Source: Aphelocoma coerulescens (Eukaryota; Chordata; Aves; Passeriformes; Corvidae). From it: a DNA stretch of 64,000 bases. Positions within the stretch are counted from its first letter, which is position 1. Every line of letters starts with the position of its first letter. The translations under genes and the position numbers were made by a program. The notes beneath the pieces were generated by a model. The model was not told where the DNA came from and searched no databases. It was given only the letters and a program-made list of their open reading frames with translations. Shown here in pieces: positions 24,830-35,060 of the stretch. The DNA lies in assembly GCF_041296385.1 (NCBI RefSeq), contig NW_027184085.1, forward strand, positions 15,474,801-15,538,800. The letters run 5' to 3'.

Positions 24830-27800
24830 GTTTATAATTTTGTTGTTTACATTCAGGAAAAACCATAGAGAAAAAGTAAGTATCTGGGAAATAAATGAGA
24901 AAAAAACTTTGTTCTGTTAAAGTTGAAAGGCTGCTTCAGAGAACATCAGAAGCTTTAGCATCCCGTAAAATGTAATAAAAAAATTGTGAAGACACTAAAC
25001 CTGCAGTCCTGTAAAATGTTCATCATGTTAAATGCAGTAATCTCCTATTCCATTCCAGAGCACACATTTTCCCTTGCTCACAGTAGCACCAAATTTGTAA
25101 CTATGTAGCTGCTTCAAATCTTAATGATGACCTTTCAAAATATGGAATATTTGATAACACTAAACCAAAACCAAAACACCCTATTCCACCCTATTCTATT
25201 CTCCAAAAAGCAAACCACTTGGAATTCTAGGATACCTTGGTGTCCTTCAGGTGTTTCTCTTAACCAATATAGTGCATAGTATTAGAAGAGTGAAAAATTT
25301 AAGAAAACCAACCAAACAAAACCCCAACTTTTTTTTTTTCCTTTAATACAGAACTTGCAGCTTTTTCAAATAGTTTATTGCTTTCAAGGGCCAATTCACC
25401 CACCCTTCTGCTTGCAAGTTGTCCATACTGAATTTAATATTAAGAATAAAGCAGGTTATTAATCCTCTTGAAGAGGATAAAATGTAGAAGAAAACCCTAG
25501 AGCAGGTACCAAATAATATCTAATATCTACAGAATAGGGTCAGAGAAGACACAATGAAATTGGGAGTGGAAAGTTCATACCCTAACACACTTTTATACAA
25601 ATTCAAAAGGTACCTTATGGTCTTCATAGCTTCAGTCTGTGAGCAAACAGATGTTACAACAAGATCAGACAGCACAATTCAACATCACTGGCAGTTCACA
25701 GCTGCCAAAAGGGGTCAGCCATGCTCCCCCTCTCCCCACTTCTCTCCCACTCATGACATATGCTGCCCCTATTTCTTTCTTGTCATCCTTTCTAGTACTG
25801 ATCTGGTACTTGTCACACGTCCCACCCACTTCCTCTAATGCGGGCACAATATCATTGATTTATACCCAGCCTCCACTTAGCACTGTGCCTTAATTCCAAT
25901 TAAATAACATCCTGAATAATTCCAAAATGCTTCAGCATTCCCTCCCCAACTCCCACACATGCTGACTACAGCTGCACAGCTGTGTGTCAGGAACCTAAAA
26001 GAAAACTCACATTTCATTTATTTCTATGCAATGTTTGAACCTCTAGTATCAGTGGCAGAAGAAAGAAGAGCAATGAGACTCCTCACAATTCCCCCTCTGC
26101 AACCCCCTCATTTTCACTTCTGCTCCCCATGAAGGAAGACAAGTCAAGAACTGCAAAAACCAACTAAACTTATTGTCCCTCACATATGTTTTCCACCATG
26201 AAAGGAGCAGGCATCATATTGCTTTCCTAAATCTAGATTTATGAAAGATCTTTATTTTTATATAACATTCATAATAATTCATTTTTCTACTATCTGTAAC
26301 CTTTTATTCTCTTGCGCAACACCAAAAATTATGGAAGAGGGGAAAGAGAAAAGGAATAAAACTTTTTGATGTAATTTTAACATTTCCTTTTTTCTTGAAA
26401 GTCAGCTTCAATGTGTGTGAAAATTCCTCTTTAACTGTAGAAGATATACACTACTGACAGATTATTTAGAGGTAAACGTGAAAGGGGACAGGCTAATAAT
26501 TCTTTAGGCTAACTATAAAATAGGGGAATGCTTTACAGCTGACATTGTGAGTATATCAACCCAGTAATTGGATGCACGTGTTAGTAGCAGTAAAAAGGCA
26601 CTGTCCAGTTGTCCACCTTACATGGGAATCTACTTTGAGTGTATTCTATGATTTACTGTTGCAATTAGAACTGAATGTTCAAAGAAAGAACACAAGTGAC
26701 CTAATTTAAAAACAGTGCCTTTAAAGCCACCATTTAGTATGAGACTTGGCTTACTCGTAACCATTTCTTTCCCCTGCAACTTCCATTTGTTGCACTGTAC
26801 TCACAAAGCACCAAAATCAATTTTATCAATCTGCACAACTAATGAATTCAGTTTTAAAATCCATTCAGTGATTAAAGATTTACCCACTTCCTCCTAACTC
26901 ATACTCTTGAAGATTTTAATTCTCTTCATAAACACAGAGAGCTTTCCCAGGGTGACTTTTCAAAACTTCATGAAACGCTGTTTCCTGTCTCCTTTTTACT
27001 ATGTTGTCACCAACAGAGATGTTTTACAACAAATTGGCACAAGAAACAGAAGCAATTAGGGGAGCTAGGAAAGGATCCTTCTAGTTAACAGAACCAACAG
27101 TTGCAAGCACCATTGACTACTTTTCTGTGTTAAAGAATCCGAGCAATGGAAGGATACAAGACAGCAAAATATCACATCAGAATAAATTGTCAAAGCAAAA
27201 GAAAGGAAATTTTTTTGACAGGTACACACAGTTAGACAGGTGGCACTAATACATCTACCAACTGAGAAACAAACATGTGCTAAGGTTAACTAAACCTGTC
27301 CTCCAGTTCTGACCTGGTAGTTTGGTATCCACAGCCCAAAGCAAGCAAGGGTTACTTTTCCATGCAGCCTCATCAAGCTGACACTGGTTGGCAATGCTGA
27401 TACACAAACTATTGGTGTTGTTCCAAGTGATGAAGAGGTCATTAGATGATAAAGCCCAGAATATTAGAATAACGTAGTTCAGTGATGTATGCAATTGCAA
27501 GCAGTAGAAGCAAGTGTTTAAAATGAGCAAACTGAAATTTCAACTTTGTGCTACTTTGGGGAACAAGAGACTGTAAGAGCTTGATTCAGAAAGCTCTCCA
27601 CAAAACAGAAAACAATGTTTTGTTATGGCATATCAATGTCAAGAAGGGAGCATATAAAAAATCCCAAGCTGACCACATAATCTCTCTGCTTTGTTGACAC
27701 TATTTCTATCAGCCCAAATACTAAGCCTAAAAATAGAAATACAACATTATTTACATATACATTTTTTTCCTATTTAGAATCTCCTTTGTGCAATTATATT

Positions 27801-30800
27801 ACTTTTTCAGAGGAAAAGTCAGCAATCCACGCCACATGAGTTGTTGCTCTATGTTCATACAGGTACCTGTGATTTTTAACTTAAGACACTGGTTAACAAG
27901 ATTTGCACATAGAAAGGTTTTTCTTTTCTAAAATGAAAGGCTCTCTTCAATAAATGAATATTCCCCTACTGCAGGATCTGATCTGATTCTCATTTGAAGT
28001 GAAAAGGCCCCTATTCACACACAGTTCAAAGACATCTGAAAGTCATCTTAAAATGCCTTATTTCAAAACAGAGGATCTTATCCTATGAGTGAATGCATCC
28101 AAGATGTTTCAGAAGTGTAAGCACATTCTATAGTGCTCACTCAGCTAATGCCATCTTCAAGGGAAGTTTTGACCGAGCCACTACCTGTGAACCCTCCCAT
28201 TAAAACAGACGCATGGCATCTATAAACCTGTATGCCCCTTGTTTTCTTTCTTCTGGGATTTTAAGAACAAACTTCCAGTTGCTCCTAACTCTTTCAATTT
28301 TTTTTTTCCAAGTGGCTATAAGTTAGATTTATGAAGACAAAAAGACTTCTTACAACTGTGTATTTTGAAAAGATTTATGACAGGGCTACAGTATCAGCAT
28401 GGAGGGTCCACAAGGCAGGAATGCAGTGACGGTAACAGGAGAGTGTCATGTAGACATTAAATAGTACAATTCTTTTCACATTCATAAATCCTAAGTGCCT
28501 ATGGTTTTATACTGCTGGTTATAAATTATATAACTGAATCCTACAGACAATAAAAAAAAAAAGAAAGAAAAAACTGAAAGTGAGAAATCATGATCTTAAC
28601 AACATATACACTTCACAGTAAGGAACCTATGTTTCAAATTACTTCCCTCATTATTATTTGCTATTTTAAGTATTTTGATTGATAAAGCCATAAAACAGGA
28701 CTCTTTGGAGAGTAAATCAGCAAAACATTAATCAGTCTTCAGCAACAGTGAAAAGCTCTCACATTAATTTACAAACATGTATGATAAGGAGTCAATAATC
28801 CCAAACAGTTAGTTTAAAAAATATACAGTAGCTAAAGAATGTATTTTACCAATTATTCTAATCTGCTCGGAGCTTCATAACTGATGTTAAGGTACCTATG
28901 GCACTTTATTTTTTTCCTGCACCTGAGGTATGATGAAAAAAATGAGTATCAAACGAAGTCTACTCCAGCAAAACACATTTAATGCTATTTTTCTGCATAT
29001 AGCCCAATCTATACTACAAATCTCTATTTATATATCATGTATATATGCACACAATTAAAATCCTCATTAGTAATGTTCAGCATTTCTAGTAGTTGAGAGT
29101 GGTTGTTTACAATCTTTTGGGCTAAAGAATGAAGCTCAAAACTTTCTTGCTCTCACTCACTATGTTGTTAAGTTTATCCCATGCTAACTAAAGCAAAACC
29201 AAAGACTATCAGGGACTTCGAGAGTCCCTAATGCTTTGTAAAAAAAAGAGAATTGAATAGTCAGAAGAAAAGCCCGTAATAGGTTAGCTTGTGGGAAGTA
29301 CCTAATTATTTCTTGCTAGCTCCCCTGACATACACTTTTATTCTGCAGTGGAGTGCCTTTGCTTGAATTAGTCCACTTAGGTTGGTCAGAACGCAAATTA
29401 ATAGAATATCTGCTGGTGCAAGCCCTTTTGGCTTTGCTCGAACTAAATCAGCCTATACAGTTGAGGATGCAGACCCTTCCTGTCCACCTCGTTTGAGCAG
29501 AGGTGACACCAGGCAGTGGCTGTGCCGCCATCTACTGTAGGTTTTGAACAGCACTGCTTGGTCCAAAGCCCGCAGTAATCCCTCCAGCAATTCTTCCCAC
29601 TCATCCTCAGGCTCAGTGACACGGACTGCACTCCCTAAACACGTACCTAAGCAAGGGCCTGATCCTGCAATCTTTGCTCAGGTAGAACTCCCTCCACAGA
29701 CTGCAGGTTAACTGCTACTAACGAAGCATCGTGTATTTTGTTATTGTTGTTCAACTAATAAGGTCTGTCCTGCAAATTTGAAGTTTGTGTGCTTTATAGT
29801 ACTGTGAACGTTTGCCTTAGAAGTCAGCTGAAAACTGTGTAGCATTGAGACATATATTCAAGTTTTCTTGAACCAGTTTATCATATATCATGTAGCTTTA
29901 ATGCATGCCATCCATTAATCCCAGAGTTTCTCCATCTTAATCGAGAGAGCTGTCTGTGTGAGAGCAAAATCAGAATCTGCACACATGCAGTTCCCTCTCA
30001 ATTTTAATATATGGCGTAAACTTCTCTTGGTGATCCCATAGCTCAAGCAATAGTGAAAGCTTTCGTAATTGCTCTTTGGAGGATTTTTGGATTTGTTTTT
30101 CCCCCAGCTAGTATATAAGCCTCCAGAAAACACTACAGCTGTCTTTATTTGTGCTTGCAAATGACTGTCAAGAACACGGGCAAGGGACTTCACAGCTGTG
30201 ATGCTACAGGACAAGGTAGTAGTTGTATTTTGAGGACCAACTTCCAGATGTAAGGAACAATAAAATAAAGAGTCCTGCATCTATCTAGTGACAGACACCC
30301 TCCAGCTATGCCAAGTGCTGCAAGTTCCACCAGTGTTCTGATGCAACAGTCAGGAGCCACCTGGTAGTCTACAGGTAGAGAAAGGATGATGGAATAGTTC
30401 CAAGCAATCAAGCTGAAATACAGCTGCCAGAGTAAACTTTAATTTAGTGCACTCTACACAATATTTATAGAGCAAATCTATGAATGCTGCTTGAGCCATT
30501 TAATGGCTGGAGACTAAATTCTGTTTTCTGATGTTTATTCTGACTTTCTTCAACTGTTCTTTTTACTTGACAGTGCTTAATTGGCAGTGAGCCATGAAAG
30601 CTGTTGTCTAATCACACAACATATCACAATCTTACAGACCTACTGATAAGGCTTTACTGCAGCATAAATGGATTTTAAACATTAGCATATGGGAAAATTA
30701 GCCTCCAAATTCGAATATTTCAGTCTTGTGCGCCAATAGTCACTTTTATTTGTTTAGGAAAACATGGTTTCGGAAAGAGAAACTAATTTTAGAGATTAAA

Positions 30801-32536
30801 TAGCCTGTAATGTTAAACAGGCTACGATTTAGTGGCCTGTCTGGCTAACTCTATGCATGGCAGAAATCTATTCACATGTAATTACTTATTTCAGACCATA
30901 TGAAAGATACGGTATCTTTGCATGGAATCAGTCCAGCTGGGGAGCAGTATTACGACAGCACTGCTGCATGTGATGCTATGAAAAACATAGATTTAGTGAA
31001 TTCACTTACAACATTTTACTACACAAACAGCCTTGAATAAAGGCACAATAAATATATTTGTAAATGGTCTCAGACTGTTTTTACAGAAAACAAAATTTCA
31101 CACCGCATATTACAATGACTATTAATCAACAACACAGAACTCTGACTTCTGTCAACTGGATGGTAATTGTTTTGTACTGGAGGATGTGCACTAGGTCTGC
31201 CTTTGTAAGTGGAGTAGGGAAGCTACAGGTTTTAAGATGACAACAGTCCTTTCTTCACTGCACATCATCTTCTGTGATAGGATACAATTTTGTATAAAAA
31301 AGGCATTGTTTTGCTTTTATATGAAACAAATGACATTCTCCTCTCTTTCAGCAGACACTCTGCAGATGTGACAATAACCGTGACATCACTGAGAAGGCCA
31401 ACTCTTTTTCTGTTGCACTGACTGGAAAACCAGGACACAACACGCACAACCCCTCCCATTGCTGCAGGAGGTTGTTCTTGCATGTAGCCTGAAAAGGTAC
31501 AAGGATGTCTATGTGCATTTCAGTGTACTCTACCTCTTCTTGGCAAGATTTTGCAAAAGTTCAAGCATGTGGACAAGATTACCCACTGAGCAACTCTGCT
31601 GGCTAAGCGGGACTGCTCAAGATGCGTAGTTTCTTCCCTGAGTACAGTGCTGTCAGAGTGGGCACCTTACCCTTTTTGGCAGCAGTGTTCTACATAGAAT
31701 GGTTTGGTGGTCTCAGAGATGCACACAAAGCTTTCAGAATCCCATCTTACGGGTGCCGTTCTCCTCCAAATCCAAAGGTAATCTAAGAAACATAGTTCTA
31801 GGACCTCATTCCACACAAATTCATCAAAGTTAAGCCTCCCTCACAGCTCTGTTTTTAAAGAATTTGCTGTTCTATGAAATACAGAAAGGGAGGTGGTAAG
31901 ATTCAGCTGCTTTGACATCTAAAGCATTTACAAACATTAGAGTGCATGATAAACCATGAAGTTGCAAGGTGGAGCAAGTGAAACAGCAACATATGATACT
32001 CCAGCCCCTTTCTCACTGTTTGTAAGGTTATATTATGAGTATTTACTAGAAATACAGCTGAATTAACAGCAGTATCTATCATGGCAACCTGCTGAAATAC
32101 TCCATATTTTATACATTACCCAACAAGGGATCTGCTTAATTCACTTTCAATTGTTTTAATTTAACAGCAAATTTATTCCCAGGTTTATCTGAATTTATGT
32201 AAAACAACACGAGAACCAAAATGTGGCTCTTTACCACTAAGGAAAGTCTGAGATTTCCTCGAGTTGCATAACAGAGCTTACTTTCTCAGCATGTTCCTAT
32301 AGTGAGACATAGTCACTTAAGATTTTCAAGAGAAAGCAATATATTGGGATTTAGTACAGTTCAATTTGAGATTGCACAGGCAGAAAAACCAAGTAAAGGT
32401 TACATTTCTAGCACTAACAGCCAAAAATACATTACCAGAAGCATGCTATCACTAAGCGTCTAATTAGTTCTAGAGAAAAGTTCGAAACTTCAGCTGTGGA
32501 GACTGCCATATGACTTTTGCTCTGAAATAATTTATT
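24830..32536. other. Unique intronic stretch below the FGF10 CpG island
   Basis: No exon recognised. A/C-rich low complexity lies near 25160-25330. Region 29440-29650 is less AT-rich, with a possible ancient repeat directly after it. Region 30540-30840 is repeat-free and contains many TAAT/ATTA cores and compact motifs (AATTGGCAGTGAGCC, GTGCGCCAATAGTCAC), the sort of texture seen in conserved developmental enhancers, but no conservation data are available to me. Confidence 0.5.
29655..29700. repeat. Possible ancient amniote repeat remnant
   Basis: GGGCCTGATCCTGCAATCTT followed by TGCTCAGGTAGAACTCCCT resembles the reverse complement of a diffuse reptile/bird repeat with the words GAGT..TGCCTGAGTAAGGA and CTGCAGGATCAGGCCC. 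This assignment comes from memory of the pattern only. Confidence 0.45.
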
Positions 32537-32561
32537 AAAAAAAAAAAAAAAAAAAAAAAAA
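32537..32561. repeat. A25 homopolymer at the edge of the CpG island
   Basis: An uninterrupted run of 25 A followed by A/G-rich sequence (agaagaggaaagaaagaagg). On the FGF10 strand it is a long polypyrimidine tract that runs into ATTTCAG, which resembles a 3' splice acceptor by chance. It could be a retroposed poly(A) tail or simple slippage; no adjoining retrogene was recognised. Confidence 0.85.
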
Positions 32562-32639
32562 GAAGAGGAAAGAAAGAAGGACAAGGACAATGAAACGCGT
32601 GTGAGGTCTGTGGGAAGGCAGCCCCAGATGTTTACAATG

Positions 32640-33290
32640 GAGCGAGTAGCGGTATAGCGTCGCTGCAGCCCGGGACCGGCGGGGCGCAGCACGGCACCGC
32701 CTCCGCCACACCGCGGGCGGCAGCGCGGCCGCGCACCGGCTCCCAGCGCCGCCGGGCACCCCTGCTGCGGAGAGCGCACCCGGGCAAGACCTCGGCCCTC
32801 AGGAATAAACACCCCTGCTCCAGGAGCGGGGACCAGGGAGCGCGGAGCGGGCGGCTCGGGGAGAGAAGCGCGCACGGGCAATCGATTAATTGTTCCAATG
32901 CAGCGCTCTCGTCAAGGCACTCTAATGACAAGGGATAATGATTTTCAGATTCAGGAGACAATGTCCCCCACACACTCCGCGCCACTTCCTTGCAAATCTT
33001 TCTAATTTGCTCCTCTGCTAGGCGAAGAAACAAACGGTGCTCGGCAAGGCCATTCGCAAAACAAATGTAACCGGAGAGATTCGCAGATACGGGCTGGCGG
33101 GCAGCGGCGTCCCCGAGGAGCCGAGCTGAGCCCACCCGACCCTGCCCTGCGCCCCCTCCCCTCCGCGGCGCCACCTCTCCCTTCCCTTCCCTCCCCAGCC
33201 GGGGGCTCGGGCGCTCGGGACCGGGGCAGCCGCGCCCGGGGCCGCAGCGGCCGCTGCTCGGCGGAGCGATGGCAGAGCCGTACTTACTGA
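32640..33290. promoter_or_regulatory. CpG island over FGF10 exon 1 / intron 1 start
   Basis: This stretch is strikingly GC- and CpG-rich against an AT-rich background, with many CG dinucleotides, a GCGGCCGC near 33245-33252 and repeated gcggcg/cgcgcc-type words. It begins just below the FGF10 donor and runs about 650 bp into intron 1. CpG islands at the 5' ends of developmental genes are typical. The long minus-strand open frames here arise from the GC-rich composition, not from coding. Confidence 0.8.
33282..33287 (-). other. FGF10: 5' splice site of FGF10 exon 1 (GTAAGT)
   Basis: On the minus strand the sequence across the junction reads CCCTTCA|GTAAGTACGG. GTAAGT at +1 to +6 is the consensus intron start. 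The position matches where the family resemblance stops: residue 112 is the Phe of ENCPF and the following in-frame residues are unlike FGF10. The intron is phase 1. Confidence 0.9.
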
Positions 33291-33624
33291 AGGGGCAGTT
33301 CTCCTTCTTGGTGCCGCTGACCTTGCCGTTCTTCTCGATCTTGAGAAAGTACTTGTTGTAAGAGTAGAGCTTCCTCTTGCGCACGTCTCCTTGGAGGTGA
33401 TTGTAGCTCCGCACGTGTCTCCCCGCACTGGAAGGAGAGGAGAAGGACGAGGGGAAGGAGGAGGATGATGAAGAAGAGGAGTTGGTGGCCTCCGGGGACA
33501 GCATGTCCTGGCCGAGGTCATGGCAGGTGACAGGCACAGAAGACACCAAGAAGACCAGCAGCAAGCAGCAACAAGGCAGGTGGGAAAAGGCTGAGGCACC
33601 ATTTGTCAGTATCCATTTGCACAT
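33288..33624 (-). CDS. FGF10: FGF10 coding exon 1 (fibroblast growth factor 10, N-terminal part)
   Basis: FGF10 is a secreted, heparin-binding ligand of FGFR2b made by mesenchyme to drive limb-bud, lung and other epithelial outgrowth. The exon encodes 112 residues plus the first base of codon 113. It starts [13 protein letters not shown], has a Cys/Leu-rich signal-peptide core at about residues 18-33 ([17 protein letters not shown]), then SPEATN and a Ser-rich tract at about 49-66. [15 protein letters not shown] and [20 protein letters not shown] (about 67-110) open the FGF core. The start is the in-frame ATG at 33624-33622, with A at -3. The exon ends before a consensus GTAAGT donor at 33287-33282, splitting a codon after its first base, as expected for an exon 2 starting SILEI. 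The open frame past the donor is read-through. The Ser tract looks longer than in human FGF10 as I recall it. The sequence match is unmistakable; the remaining exons were not found in the window. Confidence 0.97.
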
Positions 33625-34539
33625 TGTACTGAAACTCTGGGCGCTGGAAAATGTCTTATCAAATGAAACATACTGGAAGGGTAAAACCTGGTAAAAGGCA
33701 AGTGGAGAGACGGTGGTTGCTGCTTCTGGTTAGATTCCTCTGAGCTCTGATCTGGCCTGAAGTAAGTGCACCAACATCCATAACTCAGGGGACAAATCGC
33801 CTCAGAAGTTGCTGCCTTTTAATCCTTCGAGTCCTCCCTCAGAAAAAAAGAGCTGCTGGTTGTTGGTTTGGTTTTGTTTTTTTTTTTTTTTAGGTGGGGG
33901 GGTTGCTGTGGTTAATCCTCTTTCCTTTTTCCCTTCCCCACCCCCCCACATGCACACACACTCCCCAACCTGGTTTGAGACTTTCCAGTAGTTATTTTGT
34001 TCTCTTCCTCACTCCTTTCTTCACCATCTTAGATGCAGAAAGGTCTGAAAAATAGATGACAGCAAAGTCAATGACAACAACAAAAATAACAACTAAGATA
34101 AATAATAACCAGCAGATAAGGGTGCTGGAGTGAATTTTTCACACATACACCTTTACACACACACGCACTCACACTTTGTGGCTTTGCACCTTCTTCTGAT
34201 CCCCACCCTCTTGCCTTTTTGCAAATCCCAAACCAGTTGCACAACTCGTCCTTTTCTCACTGACAACCCCAGAGGAGGAAGTTTCTTTGTTTTGCTTTGA
34301 ATTCTCCAGAACAGTATTAAAAAAAAAATCCCCAGAGAAAGAGAGAGGGAGAAATCCCAACTTGTCCCCCCGCCCTTCCTTTCCGTTCCTTTCCCTCCCC
34401 CTTTGGTTGTAAACAGGTTGGAAGCTGTAGCCTAAATGTCAGCGATTACAAGTCAGAGGTGGGATGTGCCTCTGGTGGTCAGCCCTTATTTGCAGGGGGT
34501 CAGGCAGCGGTGGGACATCTGAAACCTTTTTGCAGCTGG

Positions 34540-34680
34540 AGCGAGCGGTGCCTGCTGCGGAGGCAGCCCCGGGAGCTGCCCTCGCTTCCTCCCGGGCTGC
34601 GGCGGCCGCGGCAGCCGCCGCCTTCGGCTCGCTGCTAATTGCTCCTAAGGCGTCCTTCTCGGAGCGCCGGCCACCAGCAT
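34540..34680. promoter_or_regulatory. Second GC/CpG-rich patch upstream of FGF10
   Basis: A short patch with clustered CpGs, including ggctgcggcggccgcggcag near 34595 and cgccgccttcggctcgctgc. It lies about 0.95 kb upstream of the FGF10 start codon and may belong to the 5' UTR or core promoter. An overlapping plus-strand open frame reads poly-Ala from GCN repeats and is not a convincing gene. Confidence 0.55.
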
Positions 34681-34734
34681 GGCTTACAGACTCATGCTTT
34701 ACTAATTTCCCTGTCTTCCAAGTTGAACCAATCC

Positions 34735-34870
34735 CCTCCAGGGCGGCTTCCCTCCCCCTTCACTCTTCCCCCACTCTCCCTCCCTCCCCCCAAAAAAGCC
34801 TCCCAACCAACTAACCTTCTCCCCTAAACCTCCCCCCCCCCCCCCAACCTAACAAAAAACAATCCCCCAA
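34735..34870. repeat. Pyrimidine-rich/C-rich low-complexity tract, with C14 at 34832-34845
   Basis: Nearly pure C/T on the plus strand (ctccctccctcccccc and C14), passing into A/C-rich sequence (aacctaacaaaaaacaatcc). The FGF10 strand is correspondingly G-rich and could form G-quadruplex or triplex structures. It lies 1.1-1.25 kb upstream of the FGF10 start codon. Confidence 0.75.
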
Positions 34871-35015
34871 AACCCCAACTTATTTTCTAGCGGAGGGTTT
34901 TATTTTATTTTTTTTGGCAGAGAAGTGATTGAGAAAGCCACCTGGAGCTTGTTGCCTGCTAGATCCCCCTCCCCCCCCGCTGGAGGAGGGGTTGGGTCGA
35001 GAGGTTGGAAAGGAG

Positions 35016-35021
35016 TATATA
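35016..35021 (-). promoter_or_regulatory. Candidate TATA element (weak)
   Basis: TATATA inside the palindrome AGTATATACT at 35014-35023. Read on the minus strand it would place a start about 30 bases lower, near 34990, upstream of the C-rich and CpG-rich parts of the presumed 5' UTR. Because the word is palindromic and AT-rich DNA is common here, this is only a suggestion. Confidence 0.2.
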
Positions 35022-35060
35022 CTACAGGCAGACCCTGGAAAAGCAGATTATATGCTGGTC

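Larger units (their letters stand above)
1..33287 (-). other. FGF10: Presumed FGF10 intron 1 (window part)
   Basis: FGF10 is transcribed towards lower coordinates, so everything below the donor should be first-intron sequence unless exon 2 lies here unnoticed. FGF10 intron 1 is tens of kilobases in mammals, so a missing exon 2 is not surprising. I looked by eye for minus-strand sequence encoding the expected exon 2 (about 104 bp, SILEITSVE...) and exon 3 and recognised neither; this is not a rigorous search. The interval holds an ERV fragment, two CR1 loci, a SINE and long unique AT-rich stretches. Confidence 0.7.
33625..35060 (-). promoter_or_regulatory. FGF10: FGF10 5' UTR and proximal promoter region
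   Basis: Sequence immediately upstream of the FGF10 start codon. It is rich in low-complexity tracts: T15 near 33878, C-rich runs near 33936 and 34832-34845, CA repeats at about 34140-34175, and a long pyrimidine-rich stretch at about 34735-34870 (purine-rich on the FGF10 strand). A palindromic AGTATATACT at 35014-35023 is the only TATA-like word I noticed; if used it would imply a 5' UTR of roughly 1.3 kb. The transcription start cannot be set from sequence alone, so the interval boundaries are arbitrary. Confidence 0.5.

Noticed and set aside
32500..32561. Possible cryptic exon acceptor (long T tract then ATTTCAG on the minus strand)
   Set aside because: The T25 homopolymer makes any nearby CAG look like an acceptor; no coding frame or donor supports an exon.
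32432..33287. Long minus-strand open frames running past FGF10 exon 1 (up to 330 residues)
   Set aside because: FGF10 similarity stops exactly at a consensus GTAAGT donor; the remainder is CpG-island sequence translated by read-through.
33018..33602. 194-residue minus-strand frame overlapping FGF10 in another phase
   Set aside because: It is a frame shadow of the FGF10 exon and GC-rich intron with Pro/Arg/Ser-rich composition.
34464..34814. 116-residue plus-strand frame with poly-Ala upstream of FGF10
   Set aside because: Composition follows GCN repeats and C-rich low complexity in the presumed FGF10 5' UTR; no domain is recognisable.
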